Positions 54,439-64,000 of a stretch of DNA of 64,000 nucleotides are shown one piece after another. Within the stretch, counting starts at the first letter, position 1, and every line of letters starts with the position of its first letter. The notes beneath the pieces were generated by a model. The model ran no database searches. It had not been told where the DNA came from and saw nothing but the letters and a program-made list of their open reading frames with translations. Both the position numbers and the translations under genes were made by a program. Source of the DNA: Callaeas wilsoni (lineage: Eukaryota; Chordata; Aves; Passeriformes; Callaeidae); assembly GCA_013398955.1 (NCBI GenBank), contig VWPU01011666.1, positions 8,898 to 72,897 of the forward strand, given 5' to 3'.

Positions 54439-57400
54439 GCTAGTATTTGGCAGAATTCAGCAACACTGTACTCCAAAACTCTTTGGAAAAGAAGGGACCT
54501 TGTAAAAGCAATGCTTAGGACATGTCAAGAATAAACTCAGGACTCTGCATGATACCAAGGACAAGTCACCCCACCAGAAGAATCCTCTCTGCACAGCAGT
54601 ACTTGACGAGTTAGAAACAATTGCAACTTAGAGTAATAGGCACAAGGAGCTTGGCTTAGAGATAGATGAGCCTCTTCTGTGCTGGAACATTGGGCAATGA
54701 AGGTCAGACTTCGAGTACACTTTAAAATACAGATTATTAGAAGAACCAAAGCATTGGTTATGCATTATAAACACATCAATATATCAGAACGTCCAACTGG
54801 CAGCAGTAGACCAGAACTTCATACTATTGCAGTCATTTTTCTAAAGCGTGAGGCATATCTGCTCTTTATGTGAACGATACTTCCAGGTGATTCATTGAAG
54901 GATTTTCTTCTAGGAATATCAGAATTTTCTAGGCCCTTCTCTCTGATCTGAGATTTACTGTTGCTTATATCGGTAATTAAGCTAAACATAAAATCCACAT
55001 TTTCCAAAGAATTTTTCCCAGTGAGCGATGAAGGAATGTCAGTCTTACTCCACAGTTAGATGGATTCTGTTGATAATTATAAAAACTTCTCTTATTTTGT
55101 GGTTAGGATTTTTTTTAATGTCAAAAGATCATCCAATGTTCTAGCCTACACTTTATATCTTCTCTGCAGTTTTCAATGCTTACTCTTTTAAAAAGTTGAT
55201 TTTCATATGTCTGTCCTGCTTAAGCCTCTCAAGATGTTAGATGTGATATCAACAAAAAACTTTAAGTCTAATCTGGACACCAAAGGCTTTACTGCCAAAT
55301 CAGAGAGTCAAGACCACCCACTCGAACCAAAAATGCTCATCCCACACAAAAAGATATGAGTTCAGCAACAATGGAACTAGTGGAAACTCACACCCGTAGC
55401 ACTTGTCTTACAGAAGTGAAGCAAGAGGTTATACTAAAGAAAGGGGACTCTCTGCTTTAAGCATGCCCAGCCTCAATATTAACTAATCCACAATGCAAAC
55501 CACCACTCTGTGTGAGCGGTAACTGAAACACGTGACATTCTTCACATCACACCATTAATGAGAGGCGATAATGTTTTTTCCACTGTAAAAAATTCTTTTA
55601 TAGCAATATTTTCTCAGGATGCAAAATAAATAATTACCAGGCAGAGTTATTTTCTAAGACTAAGTGAGAGGAAAAAGAGGGGGCGTCCTGATGCACAACC
55701 ACCAAACACTGACACATGAATAGTGCATGTAAAGCTAAAAGAGCTCTGCTAAAAATGGCTTTAATGACAACCTCGTGTTTCCCCTTTCCCCAGCACATAA
55801 CACAGTCACATTTAACTTTGTCAATCGCTAGTACTTGTTCAGGGTTTAATTCATAACAATTACATTACACTAGAAACGCACACAAGGGACTGCCTTGTGT
55901 ACAACGTCCATTTCCTCATCAGCTGGGTGGCCAAAGGAAACCTACTCGATATGAAAGTATGGTAAAGCTGTGTCCCATAACTGGGTATTTGAATATTTAT
56001 AAGCTATTGCACTTGAGATAGCAAAGCTGATGACATGAGTGCATGTTTTTAGTAAGTCCATCAATAAAGCTTTCCTCATTAGAAATCTGCCCCCAGCATG
56101 TTATATCAGAGAATTCTGCTATCATGTACCAAATTACTTGTCCCAAATGGCACGCTGATCAAGCAAGAAACATTGAGCCTATTTAAACATCAAACTTTAT
56201 GGTGCTCTAAAAGTGGTAGAAACTCTCTGGTAATCCTTTATGTGGTTTCACACCTTTTAAGTAATAGTAATGGATATTTCATGCTATGAAGACATGGACT
56301 ATATTCATCTTGGGTGCTAAATTACTCTGAAAAACACTACAAAAGCCCTCTTTTTAGACACTTCGTGAATTAATTGCAGGCTCATGGAATTGAATTTGAT
56401 TACTTTTTAGCTTTAAAAAGACAGCAAACAATGGTGGTGGTAGAATGAGCAATCAGTTCTCAGAGCAACACCAAGCAGTTACCACTGTGCAACTGCTCAT
56501 GCTGCTACGAGAAATCATCTTTGACTGTTTCAATATTAAGTGTAACATTAAACATGGATTTTTAAATTTTTTTTTTAACATGGAGAACAGGGTGAATAAG
56601 CTTGGGGAGGGGAAATCTATTGCAACCAGGAGGTATTTGTGTACTAACTGGCTACTGCACTGATGTTTTCCACAGAAATTCCAGCCACATTGGTTTTGGC
56701 AGCAATTAAAGAGTACTTCTGGAATCCTTAACAACATTCAAGGAGTCCCTTTTAACTTTACTTCATGTTTTGTAGTTCTTTCTGCTCTTTAAGGCAGGGA
56801 AAGCAGGGTGTTTTTTTCAACCTTCAACTTGTTTTACTCTTTAAATAAATATAAAGATAATTCAATCAGAACTCAGGCTCAAAGGAACCCCACTGAAGTA
56901 TTTATTCCTCTCTGGGAGCCGAGAAGCTGATCTTTTGCTCAGGTTGTACCTCTTACTGCTGCTCAGTATATTGTGCAACTCCGCCCGTGAGCCAACACAA
57001 TCATAGGACCCAATGATAAAAGAAGCTATTCAGAGTTTTGGCAGGAGGAATACTTCTGACATTTTGTTTCAGGATTAGACTTCAGTCTTGAGGCTTTAAC
57101 ACTAAGCTGCCCATGGTACATCACCCAGATCTGATTTCTGACACCTCTTCACTCTATAACAAATTATTCCTGAATATCCAAGTCATTGGGATGACCACTG
57201 AAGGAAGCTGCAATCCATAACAGACAAGCACAGCTGAATCTATCTGTTGAAAAGGGAAGATTACATCCTTACACCACTTATATCTGAGTACTGAGCCACG
57301 TAATCAACAATTTATGCTTCCTGAAAGGAAAACACAGAAAAAAAGGGCAGCGTGTAGCCAGGTGTCAGAAATTCAATTGTACCATATTCCAAACACCAGC

Positions 57401-60206
57401 TAAACTCTTAAAAACCTCTGCAACCACATGTGATGTGTTTTCAAGCCTGTTCATAACTGCAAAACAATTATACAAACAACATTAATATTTATACTGATTA
57501 ACTAAATTAGCATTAACTGCCAGGCTAGAAAGTGACCTCATGGGGACTGAAAACTCCAAGTACTTGAATAAGGTAAAAATGCAGTCTTTTCTCCAGTCAA
57601 TGGAGAGAAATAGGGACATACGATGGGAAATCCATCTCAAGTGCCCTAGGCACCTTGAGATGTAAGCAGCTATGATTTCAGGAGTACCCACCCTCTTCCA
57701 CAAAGAGACAGCATAAATGGCTCTCATACTACCTAACCTAACTAATAGACAGCTAAAAGCTGCAAAAACCCCAGTCATCCTAGAAGAACTTCTCTGAACT
57801 CAGCTTGGAGCAATAGCATAAAAAGTAGAGGAAATTTACTGAGGAAATTTACTATCAGTTCTTGCTTGAGAGAGACGTTTGTGTGAGGTTTCTATTTTTG
57901 GCCTGGTCTCCCTGGAGAGGTCCATGTGATTACCTTGTCTACCTCCAGTTTCCCTCTCAAAACTCTCAAATTCATGAGTTGATGTGGAGAGATCAGAAGA
58001 CCGGGCATGTCAGAGGAGATTTAAACTTCCTGAAAATGTTGTGAAAATAAGGAGCCCAGTGGAAAAGAAATACCCTCTCTATATCCTGAGAGGAAAGATT
58101 TCATGTTAATAACCACGCTGACCGGAATTCCCTAATTTTTATCAACATCCAGCTTCAGGAAGAGTTATCGCAAGTTTCAACCAAAGCTATTTGGCTTTGT
58201 AAGAACAAACAAACAAAATGCAGAAAGGCAAACAACCACCCACCTCAAGATCCCCAAAGCACCCTTGCATCTTAAGTCTTTTATAGTAATATCATTTTTC
58301 TCTGAGTAAGTAGAATTTTTTCCTATTGATTCCTGTAGCCAGAAATTGAAAACTATGAAACCAAGAGGTTTGTTTTTCAGTTTCAAGGACAGTTCATTTG
58401 CCATGAAACTTAATATGAAGTCCAGATTGGAAAAGGAAAGACTTCCTTCATGCCATCTTTACCACCACTCACTCACATGCTACTTCACATTTTTATGTGA
58501 CTTTTTCCAGGTAGGAAAGAAGAGAATTTGGGAAAAAAAAAAAAAATCTGACACATACTTTCAATGGTTTAACTCCATAGAGTGTTGTAACTCTTGGTTC
58601 ATCAGAGCATGAGCTCATCAGACAAAGAAAAGCAAAGAATCTTCATTCAGTAAAGTACATGCATTCATCAGGTAGTCAGTCACTTCTTGAATCTGCTGAC
58701 ATTGATTAAACTTCTTTCATTAACTGATTTCAGCTCATCTGGTTTATTAACATCTATATAACCCACCTGAGGCCCTTGAACGTCTGCTGCACTTGTCTGA
58801 TCTGGGAAGCTCAGGCCCCTTTTTATTCTAAAGCATTTATTTTAAGCATTTCTCAGATTTCTGTTAAGGCCTTTAGATGCCCTTTAGATCTTTCTTAAGA
58901 ACTATGGCAGCTAGCAGCTCTTATTCTCCATAAATTCATTTACTGCTGTTGCCCAGCAGAGCTGAACACACTTCTCTCATTTGAACCCCACATGCTCAAA
59001 TGAGGTAATCATGGAAATCATGGGTAAGGCTTCTCAAAGACTGACAGCTCTGCTGGTCTTCCATAAACACAGACATACGGTTTGGGCTTATGCCTGTCCA
59101 CACATTTTCATTTTCTAGATCGTGATGGTCACAACAACCCACTGAGTTCAAATATTTGTAACCAGGAGTAGGTGTCAGTAGTGGATGGGGGTGGTGGAAG
59201 AGCAAGCATTTCTTTGTGCCTCACACATTTAGGATGTTCCTCTTGGGCCACTTCAAAGACACTTTTCAGCATGCATTATTCTTCCAGAAAAGCTATCATC
59301 CACTACATTCATTTACTGGCATATGAAAAATAAGCAAAGATGTCCTAATGTGCAAATGGAAAAAAAAGTCTCCATTCTTCAATTTCTCCCAGATTTCTGA
59401 GTGTTACACAGATAGTATGAGCTGATAAATTTCACAGTAAACAGGAAAACAACAAGAGCCAACATACCCAACCATCATATCCTCAGTATGGTCTCTGCCT
59501 ATTGGATGAGGAATTTTTTCCTGTATTGTACGCAAGATTAAGATCTGTCGTTGATTTAATTGATGCTAAATAACTCAAGACTTTGACACATATTCAACAG
59601 TTATTTTGAGGTTTATTTGTAGTTGCATAATTGTTCAGAATATTCCTTCTGAAATTATTTAAGAATTAATTGACCCAAGATTTTGGGGGTTGGGAGCGAA
59701 CTTTTTTAGAGTACAGGCATAGTATGTTAACACAGACATTATCTCACACTACATAAAGCTTCCCTAAGATGAAAGGCTTAGAGGACTCACTATATAATAA
59801 AAAGAGCTCTTGTAAGCAAGAGAAATAAATATTTAGAGAGAGAAAACTATCTTTGAATTTGTAAAACCCACCCCACACTGAAGAATCACCTCCTATTAGA
59901 CAGAAATATCACCACAGGGAAGAGCGGGGGGGAGGGGAGCGGAGTGGGGTAATGAGTACAACCAATAGTCTTCCTTACAAAAATATTTATCTTAAAGTAG
60001 TTAGATAATCTTTGACTTTTGGAACTGCTGAACCAGTTGGTTCTATCTCATGTTCAGCATCACACTATTAAACCAAGTCAAAAGTTTCTGTGGTTACTAT
60101 CAGATGAAATGAGCTAATTTCCCCAGAGAACTGGCTACACTGACCAGATGTCTTTAGCCAGCTACTCCCCAGATCGAGCAGGAGCAGCACATGCAATGCC
60201 TGCTCT

Positions 60207-60220
60207 GTTGCTATGGAGAC
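60207..60220 (+). promoter_or_regulatory. RFX X-box match
   Basis: GTTGCTATGGAGAC fits the RFX X-box consensus (RYYNYY, 1-3 spacer bases, RRNRAC) at every position. It lies in a GC-richer patch of intron 2 (about 60140-60490). A second GTTGCT half-site followed by a SOX-like CTATTGTT occurs at 60411-60422. Binding is inferred from the motif only. Confidence 0.4.
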
Positions 60221-61836
60221 AGGTTTTCCCATCCACTCTGCAGCCGGGCTAATAGTAGCTACCAGCTGTTGTCTCGACTTGTACTCCATCAGGAGAGACT
60301 GAGGAAAGAAAGTGGGAGACGTAGGGCTGAGCTTCTCCCAGCCCCAGACCTCATAAACTTTAACCGCAGCCTCCAGCCACCCTCAATCTTCCCAGCCGCT
60401 GCTTGGGCTCGTTGCTATTGTTTAAAGCCGCCTCCCGTGCTTCCTCCGCTGGTTTTGCAGCCTCGGAATGGGTCAGTGGCAGCCCATAGCTGATGGCAGT
60501 AACATGTTCAATTGCTGGCCTGCAAACTTAAGGATTCCCCAACACACGCTTTCAGCCCAACATTCCCATCAGAATGGTTTATGAGCTTAAATTTAAATCT
60601 CCAGCAGAAACCCATTTCAGGTTCCTGACATTATTCTCACTCCATACTTTCAAAGAAAAACTTTGTGGATTAATGGCTCCCTATCCATCCTGCAAGGCTG
60701 GTTAATGCCTTCAATCCCCATTGCTTTTTAACTCCTGTGGAACTTTAATCCTTCTCTGACCATGCTGATGAGCTGCAGAGAAACAACACTGGTCAGGATT
60801 TTCATTCTTGCATTTTCTATTTGAATGCAGCCAAGTTCAAATGTCTAATTATAACATTGCAGAGTTAATGATCAATTTAACAAAGGCTTTAGAGTATCTT
60901 TGAAGTCATAACAACAAGCCAAAGGGGGGTTTAAAACGTTAACTGCACGGGGAGCCTACGTAGAGAGCTTTCTTAGGATTATCTCTCTCACTTAACAAAG
61001 TTGAATCATTTCAGAATACTTCAGCAACCCCATGGCTCTATCTGGTTGCCACATAGCACAGAGCTCCAGCTAGTGTTTATTTTATAGCTCTGAGCAGCAC
61101 CAATCATTACCCTATTAATTCAAGCATGTTTAATTCAACGTCCTTCAACTACTCAGTCATGCCTATTTGTAACTCTTAAGCAACTCCAGAAAGGTACAGC
61201 TTGTCACCACATTTATACCTAACAGGCGCTAATCACTGAGGTTAGATATACAACGTAAGTAGGGTATATATAAGGACAGTTAGAAGTGATATTCACTGAA
61301 ACATATGATACGCAGCCTCTGCTGCTTTGGCTTGAGGCACGCTTTTCTCCACTTATTGCACAGGCTGAATTCGCCTTCAGATGTACATAACTCCCGCTGA
61401 TGTCAGTGTGCTATAAATACACACCAGAGGACACACTCTGACTTGTTTACTTTTTAATCTGACATATGTAGCCACTCATAGTTTGTATATATTATGCACC
61501 ACTGCCACACAGAATCAGCACATCCAGAAGTAACAATAAGGGCACGCTCAGCCTACATCAGGACAGAGAGAGCAGCCAGTCTCCTCCCTGCTTTCCTGTC
61601 GCAGCAACCCCACCAGTCAGCATCACCAGGAACATTTTGCAGAAGGCTTTTTATGTCCCATAGTCAAGTATCACACAAGGGTGAAGATGAAAGGCATTAA
61701 CCTGCCTTAAAGGTTAAGCGAGGAGTTAGGATAACAAAGGAATTGCAGATGAGAGGGCAGCCATTCCTCGTCCTCCAAGGTGAGCAGAGGGGGAAAAAAA
61801 TTCCAGAATCTCAGGCTGCCCACAAGATCCATACCA

Positions 61837-61919
61837 ACATTTTCCTTTGCATTCTACTGAAGAACAGGGCTTGTACTTTAAAATAGGCAACTATTTTAAG
61901 GTACAAGCAAGGAAAATGT
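61837..61919 (+). repeat. Long inverted repeat forming a hairpin with a GCAA loop
   Basis: The inner arms are GCTTGTACTTTAAAATAG (61869-61886) and CTATTTTAAGGTACAAGC (61891-61908), with the 4-base loop GCAA between them. Seventeen of 18 pairs are Watson-Crick; the other would be a G-U pair in plus-strand RNA and an A-C mismatch in minus-strand RNA. Outside these, ACATTTTCCTT (61837-61847) is complementary to AAGGAAAATGT (61909-61919), with an unpaired 21-base stretch on the left side only. Function unknown: it may be a foldback element, a template-switch product or an RNA hairpin. Confidence 0.85.
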
Positions 61920-64000
61920 CTCTCCTCCTTGCTGCAGACAGTTGGTAGTGCTGGGCACTCCAAGAGGAACATTTCAGGAGTTTAACCAATCAATGTAACA
62001 ATCACCCTGTGGCTTGTGCTGAAAGACAGGGCTGTAATGAAGAACTTGCAGGCACATAGGGACTTACATGTGGGGCTTTATCAACAAAAATCACTTACAC
62101 ATCTTTTTTCCTTAGTGCTGCAGTTGCAGAAACAATGACTGTATGGTGACATGTAGGATAAGTAAAAGCAGAATAACTACATCAGCAAAAATCAGTGTTT
62201 CCTCTCTAAATCAGGTGGTGCAATCAGATTTCCTTTCAGATCTCCTGGGAGATTACATCTTATTGCTTTCTTCATTTAAACCCAATTTCCCTAGACCTTA
62301 TCTACATGGCAATTTCCACTTCATGGTGAGTTTGCTCATTACATTCAGGTAGCTGCCCCCACAGCCCTGCCATAGCAAAGGATTACAGATGCTTGAGACT
62401 AAAGATCACTTAAGCTCTGACAAAACATAAAGCAATAAAGAAGGGAAAGCAGCCAGTCTACGTGATGCTAAAAAAGGCTTTCCATGAAAACTCGAGTACA
62501 TCACCGCTGCAGCTAAACCTTGAAGCTGGCTTTCCATTTTGGGAGGGGTTTTCACTTAATCTCTGAAGAATGTTAGTCTTTCCAGAAATGATCATGGCAC
62601 TTATATTCCACAGAAGTAAAGGGATAATTTTTTTGTTCTATTTTAAAGCAATTTTGCTAGAAAAATCACATGATGAAGTAGTATTTGGACATTACATCAC
62701 AACCATACCTATCCTTTCAGTGTACAACACAGACTGCAGTGGTAGTACAGAACTGTGTATATTTAATAAAATACAGCTGCATCCAACATAGGAGAATGAG
62801 GTATCAAATCTGTTTGCTTCATCATGCTTTGAAAGCACAAAACTTCATTTAAATCAGAAAAATAAGTAAGTTCATCAGCTCTCCTGGAGACGTTTAGAAC
62901 CCTGAAATCCCTGAAATCAGGGGGTGCAAAATAAGGCACTACATTTTTAAGTAGCATTTTACAGATATAGCTACACAACAGCTATAAATAAGCATTACAT
63001 CCTGAGAATAAGTCTTCACTTTGCAATATTTCATTGGTATAGGAATTCCTATCCTATCTTCCAAACTGATAAGCACTAGGAGCAAAATTTGCACACTTGT
63101 GAAGAAAGCTGGATTCTCTTAAGCAAAAACTGTCAGAGAGATGGTGGTGACAAGACATATGTCAACTGACACTTACGTACATCAGAAAGATTCACTCATG
63201 CTTTTTTAGAGATTTTAGAAATTTGTGTTTCATCTCAGAAATACAATTAGGCCTGCATTTGTTCCACCTCACTTTCTGCTCTTAGCTGGAAACTCCATGG
63301 CTCCACCCGTAAACCCATGCAGGAGAGGGGCATCTGCAAAAAACACACCTTTTTGGCAGATGCCGTACCTTCAACATCTCAGCATCAGGTTAGATGGCAT
63401 GTGCTCATACTTGAGCTTCAAGCAAAAGCAGCACTCAGGTTCCTGAAAGCTATAATGTACAAACAAACAAAAAAAACCCCAAGTCATACCAAAAAAGAGC
63501 TTTGCCATACTACTGTGAGGTGAATGCACTGATTTTCTGCCAGGTCCAACAGAAGGGATGAAAGAAAACAGTGTATGCCAACTCTTCATAGGCCATAGAG
63601 TTCTCATTCTACTGCATTAAGTTAATCTGAGACCAGCAAAAATTCAAACCAATGATTCAGACTGTGAACAACTGCAGAAGCCAAGGAGCCATTGCATATG
63701 ACTGTCTCCCACCTCTTACAGGAACAAATCAGACCCAGAGGATGAGCAGGTGAATTTTTGGCTCCACTGATATTCAACAGAAACCACCTCACAGATTCTG
63801 GTTCAAAGGTTTCTTTTCCAGAAAAAAACCCCACCACAGTGCGACTCAGCACCTTACAATCCCTTCTCACATTTATACAGCTCAGATCTTGAATACCCAA
63901 AAAGTTCAAAGAGATTCTTCATTTTTAAACATTATGTTTTGTGGTGCAACGCATATTTAAAAGCTGCTACTGCTAAGTTGTCACTTTTCATGCCAATTCA

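Larger units (their letters stand above)
44789..64000 (-). other. KCNQ1: KCNQ1 intron 2 (5'-ward part missing)
   Basis: More than 19.2 kb of non-coding sequence upstream of exon 3. The expected exon 2 peptide (end of S1, IEQYAALATGTLFWM) was not found on the minus strand. Contents: a CR1 copy (49716-50141), an AAAAC microsatellite, A-rich low-complexity runs near 53202 and 54348, a palindromic old repeat near 51111, a CpG-bearing block at about 47060-47480, a GC-richer block with an RFX X-box at about 60140-60490, and a long hairpin at 61837-61919. Confidence 0.85.

Noticed and set aside
54103..54534. 143-codon plus-strand open frame with a lysine-rich middle
   Set aside because: The middle is translated from an A-rich low-complexity tract; the flanks show no recognisable protein.
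61411..61419. CTATAAATA TATA-box-like sequence
   Set aside because: Such strings are frequent in AT-rich introns and no exon or transcript start is visible nearby.
44789..64000. Possible KCNQ1 exon 2
   Set aside because: I searched the minus strand for codons of IEQYAALATGTLFWM and the plus-strand complement of its ends. One CATCCAGAA at 61530 was examined but its neighbouring codons do not fit.

Overview
The window lies inside one gene. It is the middle of KCNQ1 (Kv7.1, KvLQT1), the voltage-gated potassium channel alpha subunit, transcribed from the minus strand. The genome is vertebrate and almost certainly avian. Several truncated CR1 LINEs with the bird-type 3' end are present, as is a fragment resembling a bird endogenous-retrovirus LTR. 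The protein is tetrapod-like throughout, and non-coding DNA is AT-rich with few CpGs.

Nine coding exons were read directly from the sequence, each with GT-AG borders and an intact frame. By human numbering they are exons 3 to 11, running from high to low coordinate: exon 3 (44662-44788), exon 4 (42831-42909), exon 5 (41806-41902), exon 6 (41091-41231), exon 7 (34006-34116), exon 8 (31398-31493), exon 9 (29039-29161), exon 10 (27856-27997) and exon 11 (20509-20629). Together they give 1037 coding bases, matching human codons 160 to 505 with no net insertion or deletion. They encode most of S2, then S3, the S4 sensor, the S4-S5 linker, S5, the pore with its TIGYG filter, S6, calmodulin-binding helix A and the helix A-B linker. 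Exons 1-2 would lie above the window's high end and exons 12-16 below its low end; neither set was found here.

Layout: 1-20508 is part of intron 11; 20630-27855 is intron 10; 27998-44661 holds the compact exon 10 to exon 3 block with introns of about 0.6 to 7 kb; 44789-64000 is part of intron 2. No second protein-coding gene, tRNA, rRNA or CRISPR array could be supported. Most other open frames are chance frames, CR1 shadows or read-through of KCNQ1 exons.

Non-coding points worth attention are: a 304-bp direct repeat (about 96% identical) on either side of exon 11; a long hairpin with a GCAA loop at 61837-61919; a GC-richer patch in intron 2 with a full RFX X-box match; an unrecognised 116-codon antisense frame in intron 3; and a short intron 10 with no visible CpG island in the region that hosts the KCNQ1OT1 imprinting unit in mammals.
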